The notes under the pieces were generated by a model, which made no database searches, was not told the origin of the DNA, and saw only the letters and a program-made list of their open reading frames with translations. 47,642 bases of DNA from an uncultured Hyphomicrobium sp. (GTDB lineage: Bacteria > Pseudomonadota > Alphaproteobacteria > Rhizobiales > Hyphomicrobiaceae), in NCBI RefSeq assembly GCF_902826555.1, contig NZ_CADEFI010000028.1:1-47642 (forward strand). Direction: 5' to 3'. This document shows, in pieces, positions 8,712 through 16,824 of this stretch (positions are counted from its first letter, which is position 1; every line of letters starts with the position of its first letter). Made by a program: the position numbers and the translations under genes.

Positions 8712-11363
8712 ATGATGGCTTCGGCAGGGATTCTGGCTTGCTTCCAAAACGCAGTTCGCCCTGCGCGCCTCGCGCTTGCCGTGCTCGCCGTAACGTCGGT
8801 TGCCGCGTGGGCCCAGACGCAACCGGCGCCGAACGCTCAGAGTGCGCCTCCGGCTCAACAGACGCAGGGCGGCGCGGCGCCGGGCGCAGAGGCTCCCGCT
8901 TCGGCGGGTCCGGCGGCGGAACCGGCGCCGCCGCCTGCGCCCGTCCTCACTGCGGCCGAGCAACAGGAAATCGCTGACATCCAGCGCCCTGTCGCCGAGC
9001 TCAAGGACACTATCGATCGCCTGTCCAAAGCCGCCGAGCGCAGCCTCGACAACGAGGAGGAGCTGCAGCGTCTCAGGGGAGATCTGATCGGCGTGTTTCA
9101 GACGGCGCGCGTGGTCCGAGACGACCTCAAGCCCAAGCTCGATGCGCTGCAGCAACAGATCGACAAGCTCGGCCCTCCGCCGGCCAAGGATGCGGCTCCG
9201 GAATCGGCCGAGGTGACGGCGGAGCGCGCACGCCTCAACGCGCTCGCGTCCGAGGTCGATGGTGCGCTGAAGAGTACCGACCTGATTTTCGTGCGCGCAC
9301 GCCAGCTGCGCGACACCGTGCAGACAGCGCGGCAGAACCTTTTCGCGTCGCAGATCCTGAAACGCAGTCCATCGCCGCTCGCCCCCACGACGTGGCTCCG
9401 GATTGCCGACGACGCGCCCGGCGCGCTGCGGCAAGTGAGCGAGACGCTGTCGGGATGGCTGACGCTCGCGTCACGCAAGAGCACCCAACTCGCGGGGCTT
9501 GTCGCGGGCGTGCTGGCGCTCTTTTTCGCCCTGACCGCGCTGGTGCGCCGGTTCCTGGCCAAGCGTCTTGACCCGCGACGCGAGGCGCCGCCCAGCTTCT
9601 TCGTGCAGGCGGCCACCATCGGTTGGGTGGCGCCTCTGCTCGCGGTGCCGGCCGTGGCCGCACTCTCCGTGCTCGGGGTGGGGCTCGACTGGCTCAACCT
9701 GCTCACGCTCGAAGTCGGACAAATTGCCGATACGGCCTTTCCCGCGCTTTTCGTTTTCGTCGGAGTTGCCGCTCTGACGCGCGCCATGCTGCAGCCGCGC
9801 CGTCCGGCCTGGCGGCTCGTCGACCTTTCCACGCCGGCGGCGCGAACGGTGACGAAGATCATCACGCGCATCGCCGCCGTGTTCTCGGCGGATCTCATCC
9901 TGCAGGAGGCGGTCCGCCGCCTGTTCCTGCCGCTCTCGATCGGCGTCATGGAGATGGCGCTCGCCAGCATCGCCATCGGGCTCCTGATGCTCGCGCTCGT
10001 GCGCACGCCGTTCGAACCGAAATCGGTCACGACGGGCGTCGTGCACCACGGTGACGCCGATGCCGCAATCGCGGGCCGGCGTGGACCGATGTCACGGCTG
10101 CGCCCCTATCTGATCAAGATCCCGATTCTGATCGCCGCCGTGGCGATCCTCACCCTTTCGCTCGCGGGCTACATCGGGCTCGGCCGGTTCATCACCACGC
10201 AGGTGCTCGTCACCGGCAGCGCCATCGCCATCATCCTGGTGTTCCACCTCGCCATCAGCGCCCTGCTCGGCGCACCGGGCACGGGCATGAAACCCTTCGC
10301 TACGGTGCTTTTCGAAAAGGTGGGGCTCGATCCCAGGCAGGGCGTGCTCCTGACGCGGGTACTCTCGATCCTACTCAATGCCGCGCTGGCACTGGCTGCA
10401 ATTCCGCTCATCCTGGTCACGTGGGGGTTCAGTGCCCAGGAAGCGCTTTCGGCGATGCGGTCGCTGGTGTTCGGATTCGAGATCGGAGAATTCCGCATCT
10501 CGCTCGCCCGCATTCTCATCGCCGCGGCGCTGTTCCTCGCGCTGGCTTTTGCGACGCGCCTCATCCAGCGCTGGATCGACAAGGGCGTTGCGAAGTCCCA
10601 GCGTATCGACCAGGGTATCGCCAATTCGATCCACACGGCGATCGGATACACGGGTTTCATCGTCGCGGCGCTGGCGGCGATCGCCTATGGCGGCATCGAC
10701 ATCACGAACTTCGCCATCGTCGCGGGCGCGCTCTCGGTCGGCATCGGCTTCGGCCTGCAGTCGATCATCAACAACTTCGTCTCGGGACTCATCCTGCTCG
10801 TGGAGCGACCAATCAAGGTCGGTGACCGCGTGTCGGTCAAGGATCAGCAAGGATTCGTGCGGCGCATCTCGGTGCGCTCGACCGAGATCGAGACCTTCGA
10901 CAAGGCGAGCGTCATCGTCCCCAACTCGGACCTCATCCAGTCGGCCGTCACCAACTGGACGCACCGCAACTCGCTCGGCACGGTCACGGTGAACGTGCGC
11001 GTCGGCTACAAGTCCGATCCGGAGAACGTGCGGGATATCCTGCAGAAGGTCGGGTCCGAATGTCCGCTGCTGATGCAGCACCCGGCACCGAGCGTGGCGT
11101 TCACGGATTTCGGCGCGGACGGCCTCGAATTCTCACTCGGAGGCGTGGTGCCGGACGTCGCCAAGGGCGACGCGGCGAAAAGCGATTTGCGCTTCCGGAT
11201 CTTCAAAGCGTTTCGGGACGCCGGGATCGAAATGCCCTACGCGCAACACGACGTGCACCTGCGCGATCTGGACATGGTGCGGGTGCTGCTGTCGCGGCTA
11301 GCCGAGGAGCGGGCGCAGCGTGCGGCGCACCCCGTAAGCGGCAAGCCCGTCACGGAGAAATAA
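8712..11363 (+). CDS. Large mechanosensitive channel protein (MscS family, DUF3772 type)
   Basis: An 883-residue inner-membrane protein. A signal peptide (ending VAAWAQ) leads to a Pro/Ala/Gln-rich segment and a periplasmic coiled-coil domain of DUF3772 type (about residues 80-250). Roughly ten membrane helices follow. The last is the pore-lining MscS helix in the region NFAIVAGALSVGIGFGLQSI, followed by the conserved beta domain (NNFVSGLILLVERPIKVGD, then VPNSDLIQ) and the C-terminal cytoplasmic alpha/beta domain. Such channels release solutes when membrane tension rises under hypo-osmotic shock. The ATG at 8712 has GAGG just upstream; a TTG at 8676 is less likely. It ends 18 bases before the convergent dksA stop codon. 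Confidence 0.93.
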   Translation: MMASAGILACFQNAVRPARLALAVLAVTSVAAWAQTQPAPNAQSAPPAQQTQGGAAPGAEAPASAGPAAEPAPPPAPVLTAAEQQEIADIQRPVAELKDTIDRLSKAAERSLDNEEELQRLRGDLIGVFQTARVVRDDLKPKLDALQQQIDKLGPPPAKDAAPESAEVTAERARLNALASEVDGALKSTDLIFVRARQLRDTVQTARQNLFASQILKRSPSPLAPTTWLRIADDAPGALRQVSETLSGWLTLASRKSTQLAGLVAGVLALFFALTALVRRFLAKRLDPRREAPPSFFVQAATIGWVAPLLAVPAVAALSVLGVGLDWLNLLTLEVGQIADTAFPALFVFVGVAALTRAMLQPRRPAWRLVDLSTPAARTVTKIITRIAAVFSADLILQEAVRRLFLPLSIGVMEMALASIAIGLLMLALVRTPFEPKSVTTGVVHHGDADAAIAGRRGPMSRLRPYLIKIPILIAAVAILTLSLAGYIGLGRFITTQVLVTGSAIAIILVFHLAISALLGAPGTGMKPFATVLFEKVGLDPRQGVLLTRVLSILLNAALALAAIPLILVTWGFSAQEALSAMRSLVFGFEIGEFRISLARILIAAALFLALAFATRLIQRWIDKGVAKSQRIDQGIANSIHTAIGYTGFIVAALAAIAYGGIDITNFAIVAGALSVGIGFGLQSIINNFVSGLILLVERPIKVGDRVSVKDQQGFVRRISVRSTEIETFDKASVIVPNSDLIQSAVTNWTHRNSLGTVTVNVRVGYKSDPENVRDILQKVGSECPLLMQHPAPSVAFTDFGADGLEFSLGGVVPDVAKGDAAKSDLRFRIFKAFRDAGIEMPYAQHDVHLRDLDMVRVLLSRLAEERAQRAAHPVSGKPVTEK

Positions 11364-11381
11364 GCCCCGAAGGGCTCTTTG

Positions 11382-12056
11382 CTAGTCTTCGCGGTAGACG
11401 CGCTCCCGGCGCTCATGGCGCTCCTGGGCCTCGAGCGAGAGGGTAGCGATGGGGCGTGCGTCGAGACGCTTGAGCCCAATCGGCTCCCCCGTCTCCTCGC
11501 AGTAGCCGTAGGTGCCGTCCTCGATGCGGGCCAACGCGGCGTCGATCTTGGCGATCAGCTTGCGCTGACGGTCGCGGGCCCGGAGCTCCAGCGCGCGGTC
11601 GGTCTCGGATGTGGCGCGATCGGCGAGGTCGGCGTGCTGTGTCGAGTCCTCGTGCAGCCCGGCCAGTGTCTCCTTGGTCTGGCGGATGATCTCCTCCTTC
11701 CAGGCCGTAAGCTTCTGGCGGAAGTACATCCGGTGCCGCTCGTTCATGAACGGCTCGTCCTCGGAGGGGCGATAGTCGGGCGAAAGAACGATGGTGGACG
11801 TGCCGGCCTTCGCGGTCAGCTTCTTGTCCTTAGCCTTGTCGATGGCCTGGGTCCTCGGTTTTGCCTGACTGGCGCTGGATTTCTGCGCGACGGCCTTCGG
11901 CGATGTCTTTGTTGCGGTCGTGGCCTTGGCCGGCTTCGCGGCGGGGCGCGCGGGCTTCGACTTTGCAGCAGCGCTTTTGGCGGCCGGCTTTGGCGCAGCC
12001 TTAGCCTTAACGGCGGCCTTCGATTTGACCGGCTTCGACGTGGCTCGCTTGCTCAT
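11382..12056 (-). CDS. dksA: RNA polymerase-binding protein DksA with lysine/alanine-rich tail
   Basis: DksA binds in the secondary channel of RNA polymerase and works with ppGpp to adjust rRNA and amino-acid promoters. In this 224-residue protein, residues from about 100 onward are the DksA core. The coiled-coil tip motif DxxDxA is present (D143, D146, A148), as is the zinc-finger region YGYCEETGEPIGLKRLDARP. Only the first of the four zinc-site cysteines (C186) is kept; the others are Thr, Ser and Ala, as in other alphaproteobacterial DksA proteins. Residues 1-85 form an unusual Lys/Ala/Pro-rich extension resembling a histone H1 tail. GGAGG precedes the ATG at 12056. A 5-bp hairpin (AGCCC/GGGCT) lies in the 18-base gap to the mscS-type gene. 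Confidence 0.93.
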   Translation of the reverse strand: MSKRATSKPVKSKAAVKAKAAPKPAAKSAAAKSKPARPAAKPAKATTATKTSPKAVAQKSSASQAKPRTQAIDKAKDKKLTAKAGTSTIVLSPDYRPSEDEPFMNERHRMYFRQKLTAWKEEIIRQTKETLAGLHEDSTQHADLADRATSETDRALELRARDRQRKLIAKIDAALARIEDGTYGYCEETGEPIGLKRLDARPIATLSLEAQERHERRERVYRED

Positions 12057-12426
12057 ATGGAGCCTCCAATAACGGGCCTGCCCAAGCGACTTTTACCGAC
12101 GCATCTCACGGGGATGCGCGCGGCCCCAAGCGTTTGGCGTGGCTCTCTTGGCGGGAGCGGCTGCTTATGTCAAGAAATTCCGGCGTTTAACTCTTAAAAG
12201 CTGTGAGGGAATCGGGTCCGCAAGTGACGGATATCGCGAACGATTTGGCGGCGCCCCACGCCAAGCGGCCAAGTCAGGATTTTTTGCACCTTTGGGTTGT
12301 GCATCCCTCCGGACATCCCGGAGGCTGCGGCTACAGGCCCGTTTACCCTTCTTGCGGGCGCGAAAGCGGCCGCCTATGACGGATCAGCACGGCAAAAGCG
12401 CGAAATTCGAGAAGGAAATCCGGCTC
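12057..12426. other. Divergent intergenic region dksA/moxR (370 bases)
   Basis: This space must hold the promoters of dksA (leftward) and the MoxR gene (rightward). I see an AT-rich patch with TTTAACTCTTAAAA at about 12185-12200, and a 7-bp hairpin (CCTCCGG/CCGGAGG, 12306-12324) without a U-tract. The reading frame of the MoxR gene is open upstream to about 12139, but the predicted extra residues resemble no MoxR N-terminus. Confidence 0.5.
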
Positions 12427-13314
12427 ATGACGGCATCCGGCACCGACAAGGGCATGAGCAACGGCAGCGGGCGGTTCGAGGGCACGTCCAGCTACGTTGC
12501 CACGCGCGACCTAACGGTCGCCGTCAACGCCGCCGTCGCGCTTCAGCGCCCCCTTCTCATCAAGGGAGAGCCGGGGACCGGCAAGACGGTTTTGGCGCTG
12601 GAGGTGGCCCGCGCGCTCGGGGCGCCGCTCATCGAGTGGCACATCAAATCGACGACCAAGGCCCAGCAGGGGCTTTACGAGTACGACGCGGTCTCGCGGC
12701 TGCGCGACGGGCAGCTCGGCGACGAGCGCGTGAAGGACATCCGCAACTACATCAAACGCGGCAAGCTCTGGGATGCTTTCGTCTCAGAGGTGCGGCCGGT
12801 GCTCCTCATCGACGAGATCGACAAGGCCGACATCGAGTTCCCGAACGATCTCCTACAGGAGCTCGATCGCATGGAGTTCTTCGTCTACGAGACCGGCGAG
12901 ACTGTGAGCGCGCACGTCCGGCCGGTGGTCATCATCACGTCCAACAACGAGAAAGAGCTTCCGGACGCCTTCCTGCGCCGCTGCTTCTTCCATTACATCA
13001 AGTTCCCCGATCCCGAGACCATGACGCAAATCGTGGACGTGCACTTCCCCAACCTCAAGGGGCGGATGGTGTCGGAAGCGCTGCGCGTGTTCTACGATCT
13101 GCGCGAGCTGCCCGGCCTCAAGAAGAAGCCGTCGACGTCGGAGCTACTCGATTGGCTGAAGCTGCTCCTCAACGAGGACATCGACCCGGCGGTGCTGCGG
13201 GAGACGGACAGCCGCAAGATCATCCCGCCGCTGGCCGGTGCGCTGATCAAGAACGAGCAGGACATGCACCTGTTCGAACGCCTCGCCTTCATGAGCCGGC
13301 GCAAGGGCGATTAA
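12427..13314 (+). CDS. MoxR-type AAA ATPase
   Basis: A 295-residue AAA+ ATPase of the MoxR family: Walker A GEPGTGKT at residues 47-54, Walker B VLLIDE at 125-130, sensor 1 TSNN at 171-174, and an arginine-finger region FLRRC at 182-186. The segment KSTTKAQQGLYEYDAVSRLR is typical of the CoxD/CbbQ-like subgroup that acts as a metal-insertion or assembly chaperone with a VWA-domain partner. The start at 12427 follows AAGGAA and matches relatives beginning just before RFEGTSSYVATRDL; ATGs at 12376 and 12454 are alternatives. The expected VWA partner is not adjacent but lies at 26761-27936. The client enzyme is unknown. Confidence 0.93.
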   Translation: MTASGTDKGMSNGSGRFEGTSSYVATRDLTVAVNAAVALQRPLLIKGEPGTGKTVLALEVARALGAPLIEWHIKSTTKAQQGLYEYDAVSRLRDGQLGDERVKDIRNYIKRGKLWDAFVSEVRPVLLIDEIDKADIEFPNDLLQELDRMEFFVYETGETVSAHVRPVVIITSNNEKELPDAFLRRCFFHYIKFPDPETMTQIVDVHFPNLKGRMVSEALRVFYDLRELPGLKKKPSTSELLDWLKLLLNEDIDPAVLRETDSRKIIPPLAGALIKNEQDMHLFERLAFMSRRKGD

Positions 13315-13429
13315 CGCATCCTCAACCCTAGTTGCAGCGAATTCGGCTCCCGGCGTGATCCTTAAGACAAGGGATAGAGGACTTGTGCCAGTGTGGCTTC
13401 CTCTCCTTCTTGTCAGCAAGGACGCGCTC

Positions 13430-13609
13430 ATGACCTCGACGACCGCCCAGCGCCTTATGGTTTTCGCGCTCGCGCCCCTCGTGCTGATGGGCGCGCTGCG
13501 TCCGGCCGCTCAGGCCGAACCCGGCTTCTCCTCCGGCGACGTGCGGCTCGAGCTGGCGTCTCTCAAGGCGGAAGCCCGCAGCCTCGCGGTGCATATCGAC
13601 GGGCCGTGA
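13430..13609 (+). CDS. Small exported hypothetical protein
   Basis: A 59-residue frame with a plausible signal peptide (MTSTTAQRLMVFALAPLVLM followed by a short region ending AQA) and a mature part of only about 30 residues (EPGFSSGDVRLELASLKAEA...). I recognise no family. The ribosome-binding site is weak (GGACGC). It is followed by a heptamer repeat and a strong terminator, which supports a real transcript ending here. Confidence 0.4.
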   Translation: MTSTTAQRLMVFALAPLVLMGALRPAAQAEPGFSSGDVRLELASLKAEARSLAVHIDGP

Positions 13610-13613
13610 GCTG

Positions 13614-13655
13614 AGGCAGTAGGCAGCAGGCAGCAGGCAGCAGGCAGCAGGCAGC
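13614..13655. repeat. Tandem heptamer repeat (AGGCAGC, six units)
   Basis: Six consecutive 7-base units, AGGCAGT once and then AGGCAGC five times, occupy 13614-13655 in the non-coding space after a small gene and before a terminator. Such arrays can change length by replication slippage. A related fragment (GTAGGCAGTAGG) appears alone at about 36632, just after the uup stop codon. Confidence 0.9.
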
Positions 13656-13670
13656 TAAGAAAACAGTTTT

Positions 13671-13704
13671 GGCCGGAGCGCGCAAAATCGTGCTCCGGCC
13701 TTTT
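13671..13704 (+). terminator. Rho-independent terminator
   Basis: GGCCGGAGC at 13671-13679 pairs perfectly with GCTCCGGCC at 13692-13700 around a 12-base loop and is followed by TTTT. It terminates rightward transcription of the small gene, and perhaps of the MoxR gene, before the convergent chemoreceptor gene. Confidence 0.9.
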
Positions 13705-13798
13705 CGTTGTCCGACGCATGGCGCAAATCCGCTCGCAGTGGAGACACCGCTCTCGTCCTAACCGGCGTTGCAAACGCCTAGGGCAATGAAACCCGCGA

Positions 13799-15523
13799 TC
13801 AGGCGGCGGCGACTCCGGCGAGGAAGCTTTCAATGCGGGCGCTCAGCGCCTTGGTGCGGGCACTCACCTTGGCGCTCGTCTCGAGGACCTCGCGCGCGGA
13901 GTTGAAGGTCGTGGTCGCGGCCTCCGTCACGCCGGAGATGGTCTCGCTCACATGGCGCGTGTCGCCGGCGGCGTGATGCACGGAGACATTGATCTCGGAG
14001 GTGGCGGCCCCCTGCTCGGTCACCGCGGCTGCGATCGTGGTCGTGATGCTGTTCACCTGCCCCATGCGCTCGGCTATCTCGGCGATGGAGCTCACGGCCT
14101 GGTCGGTGGCGGATTGGATCTGCTCCACCTGCTTGGAGATGCTCTCGGTGGCCTGGGCCGTGCGCATGGCGAGGGTCTTGACCTCGGTGGCGACGACGGC
14201 GAAGCCACGCCCCGCCTCGCCTGCCCGCGCAGCCTCGATGGTAGCGTTGAGCGCCAAGAGATTGGTCTGGCCGGCGATCTCGCGAATGAGGGTCACCACC
14301 TCGCCGATCTGTTGCGCGGAGGACATCAGCTCGCTCATGCGGTCGTTGCTGGACATGGCCATGGCGCTCGTCGAGCTGACGTTGTTCAGGGCCTCGCTGA
14401 TCTGATTGCTGATCTCGGTGATGGAGGCTGACAACTCCTCGGAGGCGGCGGCGACGGTCCCGACGTTGGCCGAGGCCTGATCGGACGCGGTCGCCACGAG
14501 CTGCGCCTTGTCGTTGGTGCCGGACGCAATGCCCTGCAAGGCTCCCGCCGTGCGTTCGAGGTCTGCCGCCATTACGGTCACGGCAGCGATCGTCTGCTCC
14601 GCATCGGCTTTGAAGCTCTCGATCAGGGTTTCGAGAGCCTTCTGGCGGGCCTCGCGCCGCTCGGCCTCACGGGCGCGCTCGGCTTCGAGCTTGGTTCTTT
14701 CGAGGGTGTTGTCGCGGAAAACGGAGACGGCGCGCGCCATCTCGCCGATCTCGTTGGTATAGGAGGTGTAGGGGATGTCGCTGTCCGAGTCGTTGCGCGC
14801 TAAGCGCGCCATGACGCCGGCGAGCGTCGGGATGGGGCGCGTCAGCATGCGCGACAAGGCGAGGCCCACCATCGTCATGACAACGAGCAGCACGCCCGAG
14901 ACGAGTAGGATCTTCTTCTCGAGGGCGGCGGCAAGCTCGTAGGCGACCGATTGCCGGGCGCCGGCAAAGAGCAGGCCGATCACCTTGGAGGATTGGTCGA
15001 CGATCGGGAAATAGATGGTGAAGTACGGCGTACCCAGGATGTCGGCCGCGCCGTTGTAGACTTGGCCGCTCTTCACGACCTTGTAGGCTGCGCTCTCCTT
15101 GCCGAGCCACGTGCCGATCGCACGCTTGCCGTCGGCCGTCTTGACCGTGGTGGAGGCGCGGATGAAGTCGTCCGTCTTCTCGTCATAGGCAAAGAGGGTG
15201 ACCGGCTCGCCCGTCATGCGGGTCATGGAGTCGACCAGCCGGTGCTCCGTGTCGTCCGGCAGGGTCGTCACGACGATTTTCTCGACGGCGCCGGCGGGCG
15301 ACCATTCCACGCGGGTTCCGGGATGCACGTTGGTCAGGAGCTCGGCGCCGATGCGGAGCGAGAGCTGCTGGTGCTCGATCGCCTTGCGCTCAGCGTCCGC
15401 ATTCAATTGCAGATGCACGACCAGCATCAAGCAGGCCGTGGCAACGACGACGGCCATGATCGTAAGCAGAGAAATGAGCGTTTCCAGGCGAACGCGCTCG
15501 AACGCCATGTTTATCAGTTTCAT
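13799..15523 (-). CDS. Methyl-accepting chemotaxis protein
   Basis: A 574-residue chemoreceptor. Helix 1 (about 15-37) and helix 2 (about 204-225) flank a periplasmic Cache-like sensor (about 40-200, with the [16 protein letters not shown] segment typical of single-Cache receptors). A HAMP domain (about 226-280) and a signalling domain follow. The hairpin tip that contacts CheA/CheW is at about 410-440 ([20 protein letters not shown]). No C-terminal NWETF-type CheR/CheB tether is present. The ATG at 15523 is preceded by AAGG. The ligand is unknown. No other chemotaxis genes are nearby, so it is an orphan receptor gene. Confidence 0.96.
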   Translation of the reverse strand: MKLINMAFERVRLETLISLLTIMAVVVATACLMLVVHLQLNADAERKAIEHQQLSLRIGAELLTNVHPGTRVEWSPAGAVEKIVVTTLPDDTEHRLVDSMTRMTGEPVTLFAYDEKTDDFIRASTTVKTADGKRAIGTWLGKESAAYKVVKSGQVYNGAADILGTPYFTIYFPIVDQSSKVIGLLFAGARQSVAYELAAALEKKILLVSGVLLVVMTMVGLALSRMLTRPIPTLAGVMARLARNDSDSDIPYTSYTNEIGEMARAVSVFRDNTLERTKLEAERAREAERREARQKALETLIESFKADAEQTIAAVTVMAADLERTAGALQGIASGTNDKAQLVATASDQASANVGTVAAASEELSASITEISNQISEALNNVSSTSAMAMSSNDRMSELMSSAQQIGEVVTLIREIAGQTNLLALNATIEAARAGEAGRGFAVVATEVKTLAMRTAQATESISKQVEQIQSATDQAVSSIAEIAERMGQVNSITTTIAAAVTEQGAATSEINVSVHHAAGDTRHVSETISGVTEAATTTFNSAREVLETSAKVSARTKALSARIESFLAGVAAA

Positions 15524-15844
15524 CTGCTACCTTAATTGGATTACACAACCGCCTGACTTTGACGCATATTATTTGTCTTCGATGAATGATTTGTTTCGTT
15601 CGAAAAACAGATCTCTTCTTAATCAGCCGGTCATCTTTGCTGCGCTCCGCCGGGTTTGAGATCTCCTTCCAGAAAACGCCGTTTTGTTTTTCTCATTCCC
15701 ATCGGCGCCGCACTCCAACGCGCAGATTTTCTTTCCGAGGCGCCGCGCTTGCTCCCGCGTAGCCGCAATGATGCCCAGGTGCTGTCGTCGGGTGGCGCCG
15801 ATTTCAGAGAACGCCACTCAGGGGCTGCAGGTCGCAGGGTCATC
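15524..15844. other. Divergent intergenic region (321 bases)
   Basis: The space between the chemoreceptor and the next gene is AT-rich near 15530-15620, as expected for the chemoreceptor promoter on the minus strand. The plus-strand frame of the next gene remains open back to 15656, but its upstream residues are Arg-rich and unlike a protein start. I find no further structured element. Confidence 0.5.
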
Positions 15845-16534
15845 ATGTCAGGCATCCACACTCCGCCGCCGGCCAGCGGCTCGGATACGACTATTGCGGA
15901 CGTCGGCGGACGCGGAGGGCTCATCGCGTCGGTGCTCTCGGCGGTCGCGCTCGGGTTCTCCGGGCTGTCGTTCTACGAAAGCGTGCTCAAGACGGCTTCC
16001 CTCGAGGTGTATGTGCCGCCCGTCATTCACTACGCGCGCGCCCAAGGAGGGGATGTCGAGTTGTTCGCCGTTCCGATCACCATCGTCAACTCGGGCGCCC
16101 GGACAGGAACCGCGCTCACCATGGAGCTCACGGTCGAAAACCTTCGGGCCGATGCTCCGGTCAAAACGAAGCGCTACTACAGCGCCTATATCGGCGAGCA
16201 TTCACCCAAGGACGACGAGCCGAACAGGACGTTCGCGCCGTTGAGCCTCGCCGGTCGCGAAACGTTCTCGGATACGGTCCAATTCTATCCCGAGGGCAAC
16301 CCTTTGCCGGCGCTGATCGACGATGCCGGCGATTTCCGCTTCACGCTCAAGCTTACGACCGCGCTGCCGGCGCACCCGGGATGGCTCGACGGGGTCCTGA
16401 GGAAGGATATCCCGGCCATCTCCTTCGATCGGACGCTGCCGTGGTTCTCGGAGCAGCAGCTGGGCATGCGGCGGATCACCATCCCCATGCACGAGAAGAA
16501 CTGGAAGCCCACCACGGCGCCGGCCCCGCAGTAG
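15845..16534 (+). CDS. Membrane-anchored conserved hypothetical protein
   Basis: A 229-residue protein. A short Pro/Ser-rich cytoplasmic start is followed by one membrane helix (LIASVLSAVALGFSGLSFYE) and a soluble domain, presumably periplasmic, rich in beta strands (VPITIVNSGARTGTALTMEL, then FSDTVQFYPEG, FRFTLKLTTAL). The layout suggests an immunoglobulin-like fold. I recognise no named family. The start at 15845 is placed after a GCAGGG sequence and gives a sensible topology. A long upstream extension of the frame to 15656 is unlikely to be translated. Confidence 0.8.
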   Translation: MSGIHTPPPASGSDTTIADVGGRGGLIASVLSAVALGFSGLSFYESVLKTASLEVYVPPVIHYARAQGGDVELFAVPITIVNSGARTGTALTMELTVENLRADAPVKTKRYYSAYIGEHSPKDDEPNRTFAPLSLAGRETFSDTVQFYPEGNPLPALIDDAGDFRFTLKLTTALPAHPGWLDGVLRKDIPAISFDRTLPWFSEQQLGMRRITIPMHEKNWKPTTAPAPQ

Positions 16535-16656
16535 CTGGCGACCGCGGGACATGAACGCTCGCTGACACCCCCTTTCAGGGGAGGTTCATTGGCCGAACAG
16601 TAATGATTTTCCCGTACCCTGCGGAGCATGCTGCCCGGCCGGGTCCGGAGTGAACC

Positions 16657-16743
16657 ATGATCGAATTTCTGAAAAGCGCGGCGATCGTCCTCATGGGACT
16701 GACTGTCATCGGCGCCGGCGTGTTTGTCGCCTTCTACGGCTAG
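16657..16743 (+). CDS. 28-residue single-pass membrane peptide
   Basis: ATG at 16657 opens a 28-codon frame encoding MIEFLKSAAIVLMGLTVIGA followed by GVFVAFYG and TAG. It is a nearly complete hydrophobic helix with a short charged start, the form of small membrane regulators or subunits. GGAG at 16647-16650 lies at good spacing before the ATG, which is the main support that it is translated. It lies 81 bases upstream of ycjX, possibly in the same transcript. No function can be assigned. Confidence 0.7.
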   Translation: MIEFLKSAAIVLMGLTVIGAGVFVAFYG

Positions 16744-16824
16744 TCCGTCTTCGCAGACACGCCGCGCGTCTTGCGGCGAACGCGCGCGCCGCCTACGTAG
16801 GGAAGCCAATAGCGAGGTTTCCCT

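Noticed and set aside
12139-12426. N-terminal extension of the MoxR ATPase
   Set aside because: The frame is open, but the extra residues do not resemble MoxR proteins, whereas the ATG at 12427 has AAGGAA upstream and matches relatives.
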